Assembly (NCBI GenBank): GCA_964352905.1 | Contig: CAYGTS010000053.1 | Coordinates: 1 to 15,821 of the forward strand | Reading direction: 5' to 3' | From: CAYGTS01 sp964352905 | Lineage (GTDB): Bacteria > Pseudomonadota > Gammaproteobacteria > JAHCLG01 | Length of the DNA stretch: 15,821 bases | Shown here: positions 1 to 6,326 of the stretch, piece after piece | Layout of the letters: each line of letters opens with the position of its first letter | Numbering within the stretch: the first letter of the stretch is position 1 | The notes under the pieces: model-generated | Told to the model about the DNA's origin: nothing | Databases searched by the model: none | What the model saw: only the letters and a program-made list of their open reading frames with translations | Position numbers and translations under genes: made by a program

Positions 1-46
1 TCGCCAAATCTGAACGTTCTTGGTAAATTCACAATTAAATTTACTG
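1..46 (-). repeat. Dispersed repeat family A, copy 1 (partial, cut by window edge)
   Basis: Read on the minus strand, this stretch matches the start of the repeat seen at 1662, 9871 and 11071. The shared core is CCAAGAACGTTCAGATTTGG with small changes. Similarity to copy 2 continues outward through a TTTACTGA-type sequence (reverse complement of 1641-1660) and stops at about position 46-55, where ATPase coding homology begins. The rest of the element lies outside the window. Confidence 0.75.
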
Positions 47-634
47 AATAGTTACGAATTGGTTTATTATTTGGCGAGTAATAATACTAAAACTTTCACC
101 TATAATAGTCTTAAGAATTTACTCGGATTAGGCAGCTCAAATACCGTTGCAGAATATTGTCGTTATTTAGAAAACAGTTTTTTATGTTTTTCAGTCAGTC
201 GTTTTTCCTATTCGTTAAAAAAACAAATGCATTATGCGAAGAAAATTTATTTTATTGACCAGGCACTTGCAGAAAGTGTTGGTTTTCGTTTTAGCAATGA
301 TGATGGCCGAACATTAGAAAATATAGTGTTTATACAATTAGTACGAGAAGGTTGGGAGATTTATTTTCATAAAGAACAACAAGAATGTGATTTTGTCTTG
401 CGTGATGGTTATCGTATTGTAAAAGCAATTCAAGTATGTGAAAGTCTTAGCGATCCTGCGACTAAAAAGCGTGAAATGGGTGGTTTAATTGAGGCTATGA
501 AAACTTATGATCTGAACGAAGGTTTGATTATTACAGCCGACACAATGGCTGAAGAAATAATTCAGCAAGAGAATAAGCAATATAACGTGAAAATAATACC
601 CTGTTGGCAGTGGTTGCTGGATTCTGCCTATTAG
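20..634 (+). pseudogene. 5'-truncated AAA-type ATPase, DUF4143 C-terminal part
   Basis: Only the C-terminal half of a DUF4143-type ATPase remains. The LGLGSSNTVAEYCRYLENSFL-like start, KKIYFIDQALAE, the EN pair and CDFVLRDGYRIVKAIQVC are the usual landmarks of this domain, and the last of these resembles a PD-(D/E)xK nuclease-like core. The N-terminal half with Walker A and B motifs, about 200 residues, is missing. The first recognisable residues (NSYELVYYLASN) start at about 47, exactly where repeat family A copy 1 ends, so the break coincides with the repeat. The reading frame is open from position 14 and could start at a TTG at 20 that lies inside the repeat, but no convincing ribosome binding site is seen. 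Intact relatives are orphan ATPases of uncertain role often found in accessory DNA. I treat this one as non-functional. Confidence 0.8.
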
Positions 635-697
635 TTTTAAATCGAACTTTTCCAGCAACAATAAGAGCCATAAAAAAGGTAAAAAATGACATCGCGC

Positions 698-758
698 TTG
701 TGAGATATGTCGCAAAACACTATAGTCAAATCGCTTGTGCACGTGGTCAGTCTATAAT
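698..758 (+). promoter_or_regulatory. Candidate GacA/LetA-type upstream site and -10 for the Rsm RNA
   Basis: An imperfect 18-bp palindrome TTGTGAGATATGTCGCAA lies at 698-715. Shifted by one base, its left half resembles the GacA-type box TGTAAG-N6-CTTACA (5 of 6 bases), while the right half is weak (3 of 6). A perfect TATAAT lies at 753-758 with no good -35. A start near 765 would put the palindrome at about -67 to -50, the place expected for an activator of Rsm-type RNAs. The geometry is suggestive; the match itself is modest. Confidence 0.35.
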
Positions 759-839
759 TTAACATGTTGATTTAAATAATTTTTTAACTTTAAAAAGAAT
801 AAAGCGGGTCGTGAATGCTAATTTATAAACATTAGTGTG

Positions 840-996
840 GTTGCTAAAGACCAAGGATTCCCCTAAATTAGATAAACCATTTAGGGATGAATGGGCCCAA
901 GACAGCCAACGGATGGCGATATACAAGGATTGTATAGTTAGGGAAGGATCCCCAAGGGCAAGCCAGTAAAGGGTGGTAGAGATACCGCCCTTTTTT
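840..996 (+). ncRNA. CsrB/RsmY/RsmZ-type CsrA-sequestering small RNA
   Basis: The stretch carries six GGA motifs within about 95 bases, followed by a strong terminator, and it has no coding frame. Four motifs sit in or next to hairpin loops. CCATT/AATGG at 877-881 and 890-894 encloses TAGGGATG. GCCA/TGGC at 905-908 and 914-917 encloses ACGGA. TATACAA/TTGTATA at 920-926 and 930-936 has GGA as its loop, close to the CsrA SELEX consensus RUACARGGAUGU. GGGA/TCCC at 941-944 and 949-952 encloses AGGA. Another GGA is at 855-857. This is the architecture of RNAs that titrate the translational regulator CsrA/RsmA, usually switched on by a GacA/LetA-type response regulator. The 3' end is fixed by the terminator. 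The 5' end is uncertain: if the TATAAT at 753 is the promoter, the RNA starts near 765 and is about 230 nt long. The family is clear; which paralogue it is cannot be told. Confidence 0.8.
971..996 (+). terminator. Rho-independent terminator of the Rsm-type RNA
   Basis: GGGTGGTA (971-978) pairs with TACCGCCC (983-990), with one G-U pair and a short loop, followed by six T residues. It reads only in the plus direction, so it ends the small RNA rather than dsbB. Confidence 0.85.
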
Positions 997-1036
997 ATTG
1001 CCTAAAATTTTTATAACTGCAGTGAATTTACTGACG

Positions 1037-1537
1037 TTACAAAGTGTTACGGATTGGTTTTCTAAAAAATTGCCAAATGGCAACAACGCTAAAAATAATT
1101 GACCAAACCAAAGCCCAACCAGCAATGCTTAAACCCAAAAATGACCACTGCACACGATAACATTCACCAGAACCCGTAAACAGCAACTTAAGCGTATCGC
1201 TTAAAGGAAAATTTTTTAGCATATACCCTAAACTAGGACCACAAGATGCGACAGCATCGGGTGGCAAGGCTTGTATCCACACATGTCTTGCGCCAAAGTA
1301 AATGCCTAGCCCACTGAGTATAAAAATCAGGATACAATAAAGGCGATGCCCGCTTAGTTTAACCTTATGAATTGTCGCAAGAAAAAATAAAATAGCTAAG
1401 CCAATAAAAATAATGCGTTGCATAATACATAATGGGCATGGATCTAGCTTCATATCAACTTGCATATAAGCACCAGCAATCAGTAATCCAACACACATTA
1501 AAAAACAAATAAAAAATACAGAGCGAGTGGCAGGCAT
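1037..1537 (-). CDS. dsbB: Disulfide bond formation protein DsbB
   Basis: This inner-membrane quinone reductase reoxidises periplasmic DsbA and passes electrons to ubiquinone or menaquinone. The protein has four hydrophobic helices. The first periplasmic loop carries the CPLC pair (Cys34 and Cys37) followed by an arginine at 41. The second periplasmic loop carries the other pair (Cys99 and Cys126, in SCGPSLGYM and GECYRVQW). The length of 166 aa is close to the usual 170-180. I start at the ATG at 1537 because AAGGGG lies 7-8 bases upstream; a TTG two codons earlier also fits the frame but falls too close to that site. The gene stands alone, converging on the Rsm RNA, with repeat DNA upstream. 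dsbA is not in the window. Confidence 0.93.
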   Translation of the reverse strand: MPATRSVFFICFLMCVGLLIAGAYMQVDMKLDPCPLCIMQRIIFIGLAILFFLATIHKVKLSGHRLYCILIFILSGLGIYFGARHVWIQALPPDAVASCGPSLGYMLKNFPLSDTLKLLFTGSGECYRVQWSFLGLSIAGWALVWSIIFSVVAIWQFFRKPIRNTL

Positions 1538-1607
1538 TAGCAAGCCCCTTTATGGTTAATCAGCATAAAGATTACTATTTCAAGTGAAAAGAGTAAACAA
1601 AAGAACA

Positions 1608-1638
1608 TTCACAGCTACAGGGTGAAATTACAATTATT
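1608..1638 (+). repeat. 31-bp direct repeat, left copy
   Basis: This 31-base block (TTCACAGCTACAGGGTGAA onward) is identical to 1791-1821. The two copies bracket repeat family A copy 2. The first 19 bases form a small inverted repeat (TTCAC/GTGAA). Confidence 0.9.
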
Positions 1639-1661
1639 GTAACCTCAGTAAACTTAACTGT

Positions 1662-1820
1662 GAATTTGCCAAGAACGTTCAGATTTGGTGATAAAAACAG
1701 CGAAAATATTTTTGAGAAAGCGCAGTTTATATGCGAATAAATGAGCATTTCGATAAAAGATTTTCGCTGTTTTTAGCCCAAATATGGGCGTTCACAGCTA
1801 CAGGGTGAAATTACAATTAT
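1662..1820 (+). repeat. Dispersed repeat family A, copy 2 (with 15-bp stem)
   Basis: This is a roughly 150-bp non-coding element. Conserved parts are the CCAAGAACGTTCAGATTTGG core at 1669-1688 and a perfect 15-bp inverted repeat, AAAAACAGCGAAAAT at 1693-1707 against ATTTTCGCTGTTTTT at 1760-1774. Between the arms is a 52-base loop containing TTTTTGAGAAAGCGCAGTTT. A small GCCCA/TGGGC hairpin follows at 1776-1789, then the 31-bp direct repeat. It resembles a miniature inverted-repeat element, but I cannot name it. It fills most of the gene-free gap 1538-1951; the rest holds the direct repeats and nothing else I can recognise. Confidence 0.85.
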
Positions 1821-1821
1821 T
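1791..1821 (+). repeat. 31-bp direct repeat, right copy
   Basis: Identical to 1608-1638 over all 31 bases. A diverged version of its first half also follows copy 4 of family A (near 11193-11220), so this block may be the natural right end of the element and the left copy an extra duplication. Confidence 0.9.
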
Positions 1822-1951
1822 TTTAGATTCAGGCGGTTGCTTGCAACAGCTAAAAAACGCCTGAGCAGTCACAAGTAAGCACACTATACTTATTTATAGG
1901 AAGATTTCTTTAATGGGCTGGGAGAGTCCAACAATAAGTAGGTGTTTTATC

Positions 1952-2674
1952 ATGGTTAAATTACTTAAAAAAATATCCTATACTGAACTCCTTTTCTTGG
2001 CAAGCATCAGTATCTTTTGTGTCTCGTTTAAGTATTTTCCGATAGGTATAGTGGCATTATCGTTTGCAGCGTGTATAGCACTAGTGCCTATTGCTTTAAA
2101 TACACATAAATTTAAAAACTTATCTAAGTCAAAAGCCATCTTAATTTTAATTACAGTTATTGTATTACCTTTTCAGATGTTTTTTAACTACTCGATACCC
2201 GAAGGTTTAATTGTCTTTTTTTTAGCAATAAACACAGGCTGGGTAGTATACCAAGAGGTGAAATACGCCCAGATAACCAAGTTTAATGCGATCTTGGGTG
2301 CTCTCTTTCTGGTGTTTTTCTTGAAAGACTATGAATTTGTCGCAGTTAATGGCGCTTCTTTTCTAAGTCTCTCTTATCACCTTATATTACTTTACAGCTT
2401 GCATGTGGCCATTTTTTTGCTAAGAGCATTTGAATTGAAGCTAGCAATTGCAATTATATTCACGACACTTTTAGTCCCAATAATATTTGCTTTTGTTTTT
2501 GGTAATGAATACTGGTTTTTCTTCAGAGCAGTAACGCTTGGTGTTTATATGGTAATAAAGACATTTATAAGTTCTGAAAAAACAACAACCGCATCAGCAC
2601 AACCTGTGAGCGTAACTGTGCCAAGCTTGCGAAATGTTGTGATTGAGAAGAAATATGATGTTGCCAATTCGTGA
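1952..2674 (+). CDS. Hypothetical multi-pass membrane protein
   Basis: I do not recognise the family. The product is 240 aa if started at the ATG at 1952 (MVKLLKK), or 253 aa if started at the ATG at 1913, which has AGGAAG about nine bases upstream. I prefer the inner start because the extra 13 residues (MGWESPTISRCFI) look non-coding, but the outer one has the better ribosome site. There are about seven hydrophobic segments, a basic cytoplasmic-looking N-terminus, and a polar tail of about 45 residues rich in Thr, Ser and Val after the last helix. No signal peptide, metal motif or transporter signature is visible. It lies between repeat family A copy 2 and a terminator, so it is probably transcribed alone. 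A TATACT at 1885-1890 could be its -10. Confidence 0.7.
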   Translation: MVKLLKKISYTELLFLASISIFCVSFKYFPIGIVALSFAACIALVPIALNTHKFKNLSKSKAILILITVIVLPFQMFFNYSIPEGLIVFFLAINTGWVVYQEVKYAQITKFNAILGALFLVFFLKDYEFVAVNGASFLSLSYHLILLYSLHVAIFLLRAFELKLAIAIIFTTLLVPIIFAFVFGNEYWFFFRAVTLGVYMVIKTFISSEKTTTASAQPVSVTVPSLRNVVIEKKYDVANS

Positions 2675-2781
2675 CTTTTTTGGGTAGCAGGTAAAAGAGT
2701 TACCATTAGGCTGCAATAAATAAAAAGTAAACACGATTTGCTATTTATTTAAGCTTAGAATTGCCGCACATAAAGGGCGCT

Positions 2782-2848
2782 AAGCCTAGCTTTGGCTGTG
2801 CGAAATAAACCATGATCATTGCACAAAAATTAGCGGGCTTTTTTTTTC
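2782..2848 (+). terminator. Terminator with nested hairpins after the membrane protein
   Basis: AAGCC-ta-GCT (2782-2791) pairs with AGC-g-GGCTT (2832-2840) and is followed by a run of T (2839-2848). The closing helix encloses a second hairpin, TGTGC/GCACA (2797-2801 and 2821-2825). The long loop is unusual for a simple terminator, so a short structured RNA is also possible. Confidence 0.5.
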
Positions 2849-2893
2849 TTGGCTAATATTCAAGAGGCTATTAAATTTTTTTAATAACCATAC

Positions 2894-3039
2894 TTAGGGC
2901 CTGTTTACAACTTATTATACTGAAGTGTAGGTCGTTGATTTTGCGCACTAGCCGCCAGTTTACATGCGCGTAAACGCGCGGCGCAACGCAAAAAACAACG
3001 AGATACGCCTAGCATAGGAGAGTTGCAAACACGCCCTAA
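2894..3039. repeat. 146-bp palindromic (MITE-like) element
   Basis: The ends are inverted copies: TTAGGGCCTGTTTACAACT on the left against the reverse complement of AGTTGCAAACACGCCCTAA on the right, with two mismatches. Imperfect pairing continues inward (GTCGTTGATTTTGCG against CGCAAAAAACAACG-like sequence), so nearly the whole unit is one long palindrome with a GC-rich centre (CATGCGCGTAAACGCGCG). It has no coding frame. It lies 115 bp before the pseudo-GGDEF gene. No target duplication is evident. Together with the terminator at 2782 it accounts for most of the gap 2675-3153. Confidence 0.7.
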
Positions 3040-3153
3040 TATTAAGCCGGTAACAGTGAAAGTTAGGCCCGTCACATGACTCGTCTCGCAATCGATTGAA
3101 GTTATGCTATGCTTCTAAATATAAGCAAGGAGATGCTAAAGGAGTGCACAGCT

Positions 3154-4050
3154 ATGGTTACCGTTAACAGAAGTATTGTTGTGGTTAATACACATGATTA
3201 CAGCGAAATTGAAGAAAGTATCAGAAATCAACTCAGCTTTGAGTCACGTAAGACCAATGTCACAGTGATACACAGTATCGATAATGCAGGGAAATCGCTA
3301 ATAACACCTTACGATGTAGATTGCATTATCCTTGTTATGCCACAAGAAAGCGATATAGAGCTGATCAGGCATTGTCACGAATTGTATCATCATTATGCGT
3401 TGCCTTATTTAGTAATTACCACAAATGATTTTATTGAAATACTGAGCAAGCAGTACAAGCTTAACATCCCGTTTTACTTACTAAGGAAACATTTAACCCA
3501 AATGGTTTTTTCATCCACCATTGATTTAGCAATTGCCACAAGCCTGCGTAAAATAGCAGATGATGCAACTAAAAAAATTGGCATTAAAAAACAACAAAGT
3601 ATTTCTGAGCAGCAACTGGCTCAGGTTGTAGAAAAACTAAAAGAAAATTTCCACATTAAAAGCATGGGGTTAATCATGGTTAATTATAGCAACGGTGATT
3701 CGCGAAACGTGATGGTTGAAAAAAGAATTGTTGATTTTACAGGCAAGGTGTTGCGTTCAACCGATCTTGTTTTCCATTTGGAAAATGGCAACATAGCAAT
3801 TTTACTGCTAAACAAGAAGCAGCAAATTAATAGCTTGATTGTTGTAAACAGGCTGTTAAACCGTTTTCACCAACTTACCCTAGAACTTGATAAGAAGTTA
3901 AAATCCAGTGCTAGATATAATTTCTTTATCGGGTTTGCCAATAGTTCAGACTGTGAAAGAACAGCAAATTTGGTTGAATATGCCAATATGTCACTAAAAA
4001 AATCCATGTTGGCAACTAGTTCTAATTACACTATTTATCATAGCGCATGA
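3154..4050 (+). CDS. Degenerate receiver-like/GGDEF-like signalling protein
   Basis: The product is 298 aa, soluble, with two weak domains. Residues about 5-125 look like a receiver fold, with the strand DVDCIILVMPQESDIELI where response regulators have the phospho-acceptor Asp; that Asp is absent. Residues about 145-295 follow a GGDEF-domain pattern (LRSTDLVFHLENGNIAILLL, a helix, NFFIGFANSS, NLVEYANMSLKKS), but the signature GGDEF reads ENGNI. It should therefore neither accept phosphate nor make cyclic-di-GMP, and would more likely be a binding or scaffold protein. I start at the ATG at 3154, which has GGAG nine bases upstream; in-frame ATGs at 3109 and 3133 lack a proper site. It lies 19 bp before the RpfF-like gene, so the two are co-transcribed and probably act together. 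The domain assignment rests on pattern only. Confidence 0.65.
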   Translation: MVTVNRSIVVVNTHDYSEIEESIRNQLSFESRKTNVTVIHSIDNAGKSLITPYDVDCIILVMPQESDIELIRHCHELYHHYALPYLVITTNDFIEILSKQYKLNIPFYLLRKHLTQMVFSSTIDLAIATSLRKIADDATKKIGIKKQQSISEQQLAQVVEKLKENFHIKSMGLIMVNYSNGDSRNVMVEKRIVDFTGKVLRSTDLVFHLENGNIAILLLNKKQQINSLIVVNRLLNRFHQLTLELDKKLKSSARYNFFIGFANSSDCERTANLVEYANMSLKKSMLATSSNYTIYHSA

Positions 4051-4069
4051 AGAGGAGAGGTTGTTTTAA

Positions 4070-4936
4070 ATGAAAGAACACTCTAGCATTAATCAGCTTT
4101 GGCGCGGCTTGAACAAAGAGTACAAACAGTTAACTACCTGTTACGATGAAACTGATAAGACCTTATGGTGCACTTATAAATCGCCGTTTTTTACGCCAGA
4201 GCTTTTAAAAGATATGCGTGCTATGCAAGATGCCATTGTATCTATTTTTGAAGACAATGAAAAATTTATTCCAAGATTTATCGTTTGGCGATCACAAGAT
4301 CCGAATCTTTTTAATCTAGGTATTGATTTAGAACATGTCATCGCTTGCATTAAAGCAAAAGACTATACTGAACTTGAATTTTACCTGCAATCTTGTTTAG
4401 ATGTATTGTATATCAACGCTATGAATCTTGATTTACCCATTGTTTCATTTTCACTTATTAGTGGGCGATGCTATAGCTTGGGTTTTGATATGGCATTATC
4501 CGCAGATATTATTGTTGCAGCAGATAATGCCCGCTGTGGCTTTCCCGAAGTAAAATACAGCTTATTGCCGCCAATGTTAAACTTTGTTCGTTTACTAAAA
4601 CAGCTTTCAAGAAACGAAGTCACTAATTATTTATTTGAAGGAAAAGTGTTACAAAAAGATTTATTAGAAAAGACAGAGTTAATTGATTTTTTTGTGCCAG
4701 ATTATAGCCATGCAGAAGCATTGATTAAAAAAGAAATAAAAAAAAGACAGCATAAGCATTCACTTAATGTGTCTTTGTATAAAGTAGCACGGCAAGCTGT
4801 TTATCCACATTATTCAGAGTTTAAAAAATATATTGAAGAATGGCTAGATATTGCCACACGGCTAAAACACCAAGAGATCTTAAAGTTAGAAAAAATTTAT
4901 GAAGCCCAAAAGAAAGTGATCAACCCCGCAGAGTAA
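4070..4936 (+). CDS. rpfF: RpfF-like crotonase (DSF synthase family), altered active site
   Basis: The product is 288 aa, the length of Xanthomonas and Burkholderia RpfF (about 287-289). That enzyme makes the cis-2-unsaturated fatty acid signal DSF from acyl-ACP by dehydration and thioester cleavage. Similarity runs end to end: FNLGIDLEHV matches the FNLGGDL oxyanion loop, SLGFDMALSADIIVAADNARCGFPE matches the GGGFEAALS...GLPE block, and the C-terminal EEWLDIA-LEKIYEAQ helix is present. The second catalytic Glu of RpfF (161) is kept as Glu160. The first (Glu141) is Asp140, the glycine-rich stretch before it is CYSLG, and the following FPGMG reads LPPML. It could be a variant DSF synthase, another acyl thioester enzyme or a non-catalytic relative. 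GAGAGG nine bases upstream supports the start. It is second in an operon with the pseudo-GGDEF gene, and its 3' end overlaps bioA by 17 bp. Confidence 0.75.
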   Translation: MKEHSSINQLWRGLNKEYKQLTTCYDETDKTLWCTYKSPFFTPELLKDMRAMQDAIVSIFEDNEKFIPRFIVWRSQDPNLFNLGIDLEHVIACIKAKDYTELEFYLQSCLDVLYINAMNLDLPIVSFSLISGRCYSLGFDMALSADIIVAADNARCGFPEVKYSLLPPMLNFVRLLKQLSRNEVTNYLFEGKVLQKDLLEKTELIDFFVPDYSHAEALIKKEIKKRQHKHSLNVSLYKVARQAVYPHYSEFKKYIEEWLDIATRLKHQEILKLEKIYEAQKKVINPAE

Positions 4937-6239
4937 GTATCGCTTGCAAGGTAATCTTTTTTAACTCTGAAAGCGTTTCTGCTGAAATATTCAGCGGCGG
5001 TAGCCAATAAAGTGTATTCCCCAAGGGCCTTAATAAGGCGCCTAGTTTCACCGCTTCTTGAAACACTTGGTAACCAAAACGTGCTGGTAAATTGTTACCT
5101 ACCAGATCAGCTGCAACCATTGCACCAATCCCGCGAATATTACTTAATAAACCCGTGTGATCAGCAATCGCTTGCATATGATGACGCAGTGTAATTTGCA
5201 AATCACGGGCTCTATCGCATAAGCTTTCCTTTTCAATAATTTCCAAGGTTGCCAGAGCCACGGCAACGCCTAAGGCATTCCCAGAATAAGTATGTGAATG
5301 CAAAAAGGACTTCCCTTTTTCATAATCGTCATAAAACGCATCATAAATAGTTTGCGTGGTTAATACCGCGCTAAATGGGATCCAGCCAGAAGTTAAGCCT
5401 TTTGATAAGCACACAAAATCAGGTTTAATATTGGCATGCTCACAAGCGAGTATTTTACCGGTACGGCCAATGCCAGTCATAATTTCATCGGCAATTAAAT
5501 GAATGTTATTAGCGTGAGCCCAACTTGCTAATTTATTTAAAAATGCAGCACTATAAATTTTCATCCCACCTGCACCTTGCACAATCGGTTCAAAAATAAT
5601 CGCTGTTGCTGTTTCACGATAGTGATTCAACTGTTTTTCAACAGATTGCCAATGTTCTTCACAATCCTGCCAAGCCGGATCATCTATACCGCTCACATAA
5701 GGTGGTTCAATTAAGATGGGATCAAACAACAGCGGTTTATAGGGATCGCGATAAATGCCTAAATCGCTTACGCTCAAGGTAGCGCAGGTTTCACCGTGAT
5801 AACCATTTTTTAAAGCAATAAACTGAGTGCGTTGTGATAGGCCTTGTAGCATGCGAAAATGCACACTCATTTTCATCGCAATTTCTACCGCGCAAGAACC
5901 ATCACCAGCATAGAACACTTTATTAAGATGTGGCATGAAGCGGCTTAATTGTTGCGAAAGCTTAGCAATATGCTCATGCGTGGTATTTGCAAAAATAACG
6001 TGTTCGAATTGTTCAACTTGAGCGAGCAACGCTTTCTTTAAAGCGGGGTGATTATGGCCTAACGACTTGCACCACCAACTTGAAATGGCATCAATCAGCT
6101 TTTGCCCATTGGCTAACTCAATATAACTACCACAAGCGCGTTTAATGACCAATGGTTTGAATTGCTCATAATCTTTCATTTGTGAGCAAGGATGCCAGTT
6201 ATGCTGTAAATCGAGTCGTTGTGTATCTTTTTCGCTCAC
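4920..6239 (-). CDS. bioA: Adenosylmethionine-8-amino-7-oxononanoate aminotransferase
   Basis: BioA is the cytosolic PLP enzyme that converts 7-keto-8-aminopelargonate (KAPA) to 7,8-diaminopelargonate, normally using S-adenosylmethionine as amino donor. Class III aminotransferase features are all present: SSWW at 53-56, AGDGSCAVEIAMKM, the GYHGET loop at 146-151, the PLP-ring Asp251 in LIADEIMTGIGRTG, and the Schiff-base Lys280 in CLSKGLTSG. The length of 439 aa is typical (about 430). The start is a GTG at 6239 with GAGGG seven to eight bases upstream; that ribosome site lies inside the BirA-like operator. The gene is divergent from bioB and convergent with the RpfF-like gene. Confidence 0.96.
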   Translation of the reverse strand: MSEKDTQRLDLQHNWHPCSQMKDYEQFKPLVIKRACGSYIELANGQKLIDAISSWWCKSLGHNHPALKKALLAQVEQFEHVIFANTTHEHIAKLSQQLSRFMPHLNKVFYAGDGSCAVEIAMKMSVHFRMLQGLSQRTQFIALKNGYHGETCATLSVSDLGIYRDPYKPLLFDPILIEPPYVSGIDDPAWQDCEEHWQSVEKQLNHYRETATAIIFEPIVQGAGGMKIYSAAFLNKLASWAHANNIHLIADEIMTGIGRTGKILACEHANIKPDFVCLSKGLTSGWIPFSAVLTTQTIYDAFYDDYEKGKSFLHSHTYSGNALGVAVALATLEIIEKESLCDRARDLQITLRHHMQAIADHTGLLSNIRGIGAMVAADLVGNNLPARFGYQVFQEAVKLGALLRPLGNTLYWLPPLNISAETLSELKKITLQAILTLRG

Positions 6240-6271
6240 TTGTAAACCCTCTTAGCGCTACTGGTTGACCG
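6240..6271 (+). promoter_or_regulatory. BirA-like biotin operator
   Basis: TTGTAAACC at 6240-6248 is an exact match to the half-site of the biotin repressor BirA. After a 14-base spacer, GGTTGACCG at 6263-6271 matches the second half-site GGTTTACAA at 6 of 9 positions. It lies between the divergent bioA and bioB genes. The strong half covers the bioA ribosome site and the weak half covers the bioB -35 box, so BirA with biotinyl-AMP could repress both directions. birA is not in the window, so whether it has a DNA-binding domain is unknown. Confidence 0.65.
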
Positions 6272-6293
6272 CGCTTAGGTTAGCATTTATCAT
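6265..6293 (+). promoter_or_regulatory. bioB operon promoter
   Basis: TTGACC (6265-6270), a 17-base spacer and TATCAT (6288-6293) form a good sigma-70 type promoter 33 bp before bioB. The -35 lies within the right half of the BirA-like operator. Confidence 0.65.
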
Positions 6294-6326
6294 TCTGGCA
6301 ATCAATTAACCAAAGAGTCGCTAACC

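Noticed and set aside
868..1125. Minus-strand open frame of 85 codons
   Set aside because: It is antisense to the Rsm-type RNA and overlaps the dsbB end in another frame; no family features.
1741..1776. An 11-codon peptide MSISIKDFRCF in family A copies 2 and 4
   Set aside because: It overlaps the right arm of the stem, has no ribosome site, and is not kept in copy 3; base pairing explains the conservation better.
1608..1821. CRISPR array
   Set aside because: Only two 31-bp copies, separated by about 150 bp of a dispersed element, with no spacers of regular size and no cas genes.
2797..2825. tRNA or riboswitch in the 2675-3100 gap
   Set aside because: No cloverleaf or known aptamer motif; only the terminator-like nested hairpins and the palindrome.
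3637..4040. Active diguanylate cyclase
   Set aside because: The domain pattern fits, but the GGDEF signature reads ENGNI, so catalysis is not credible.
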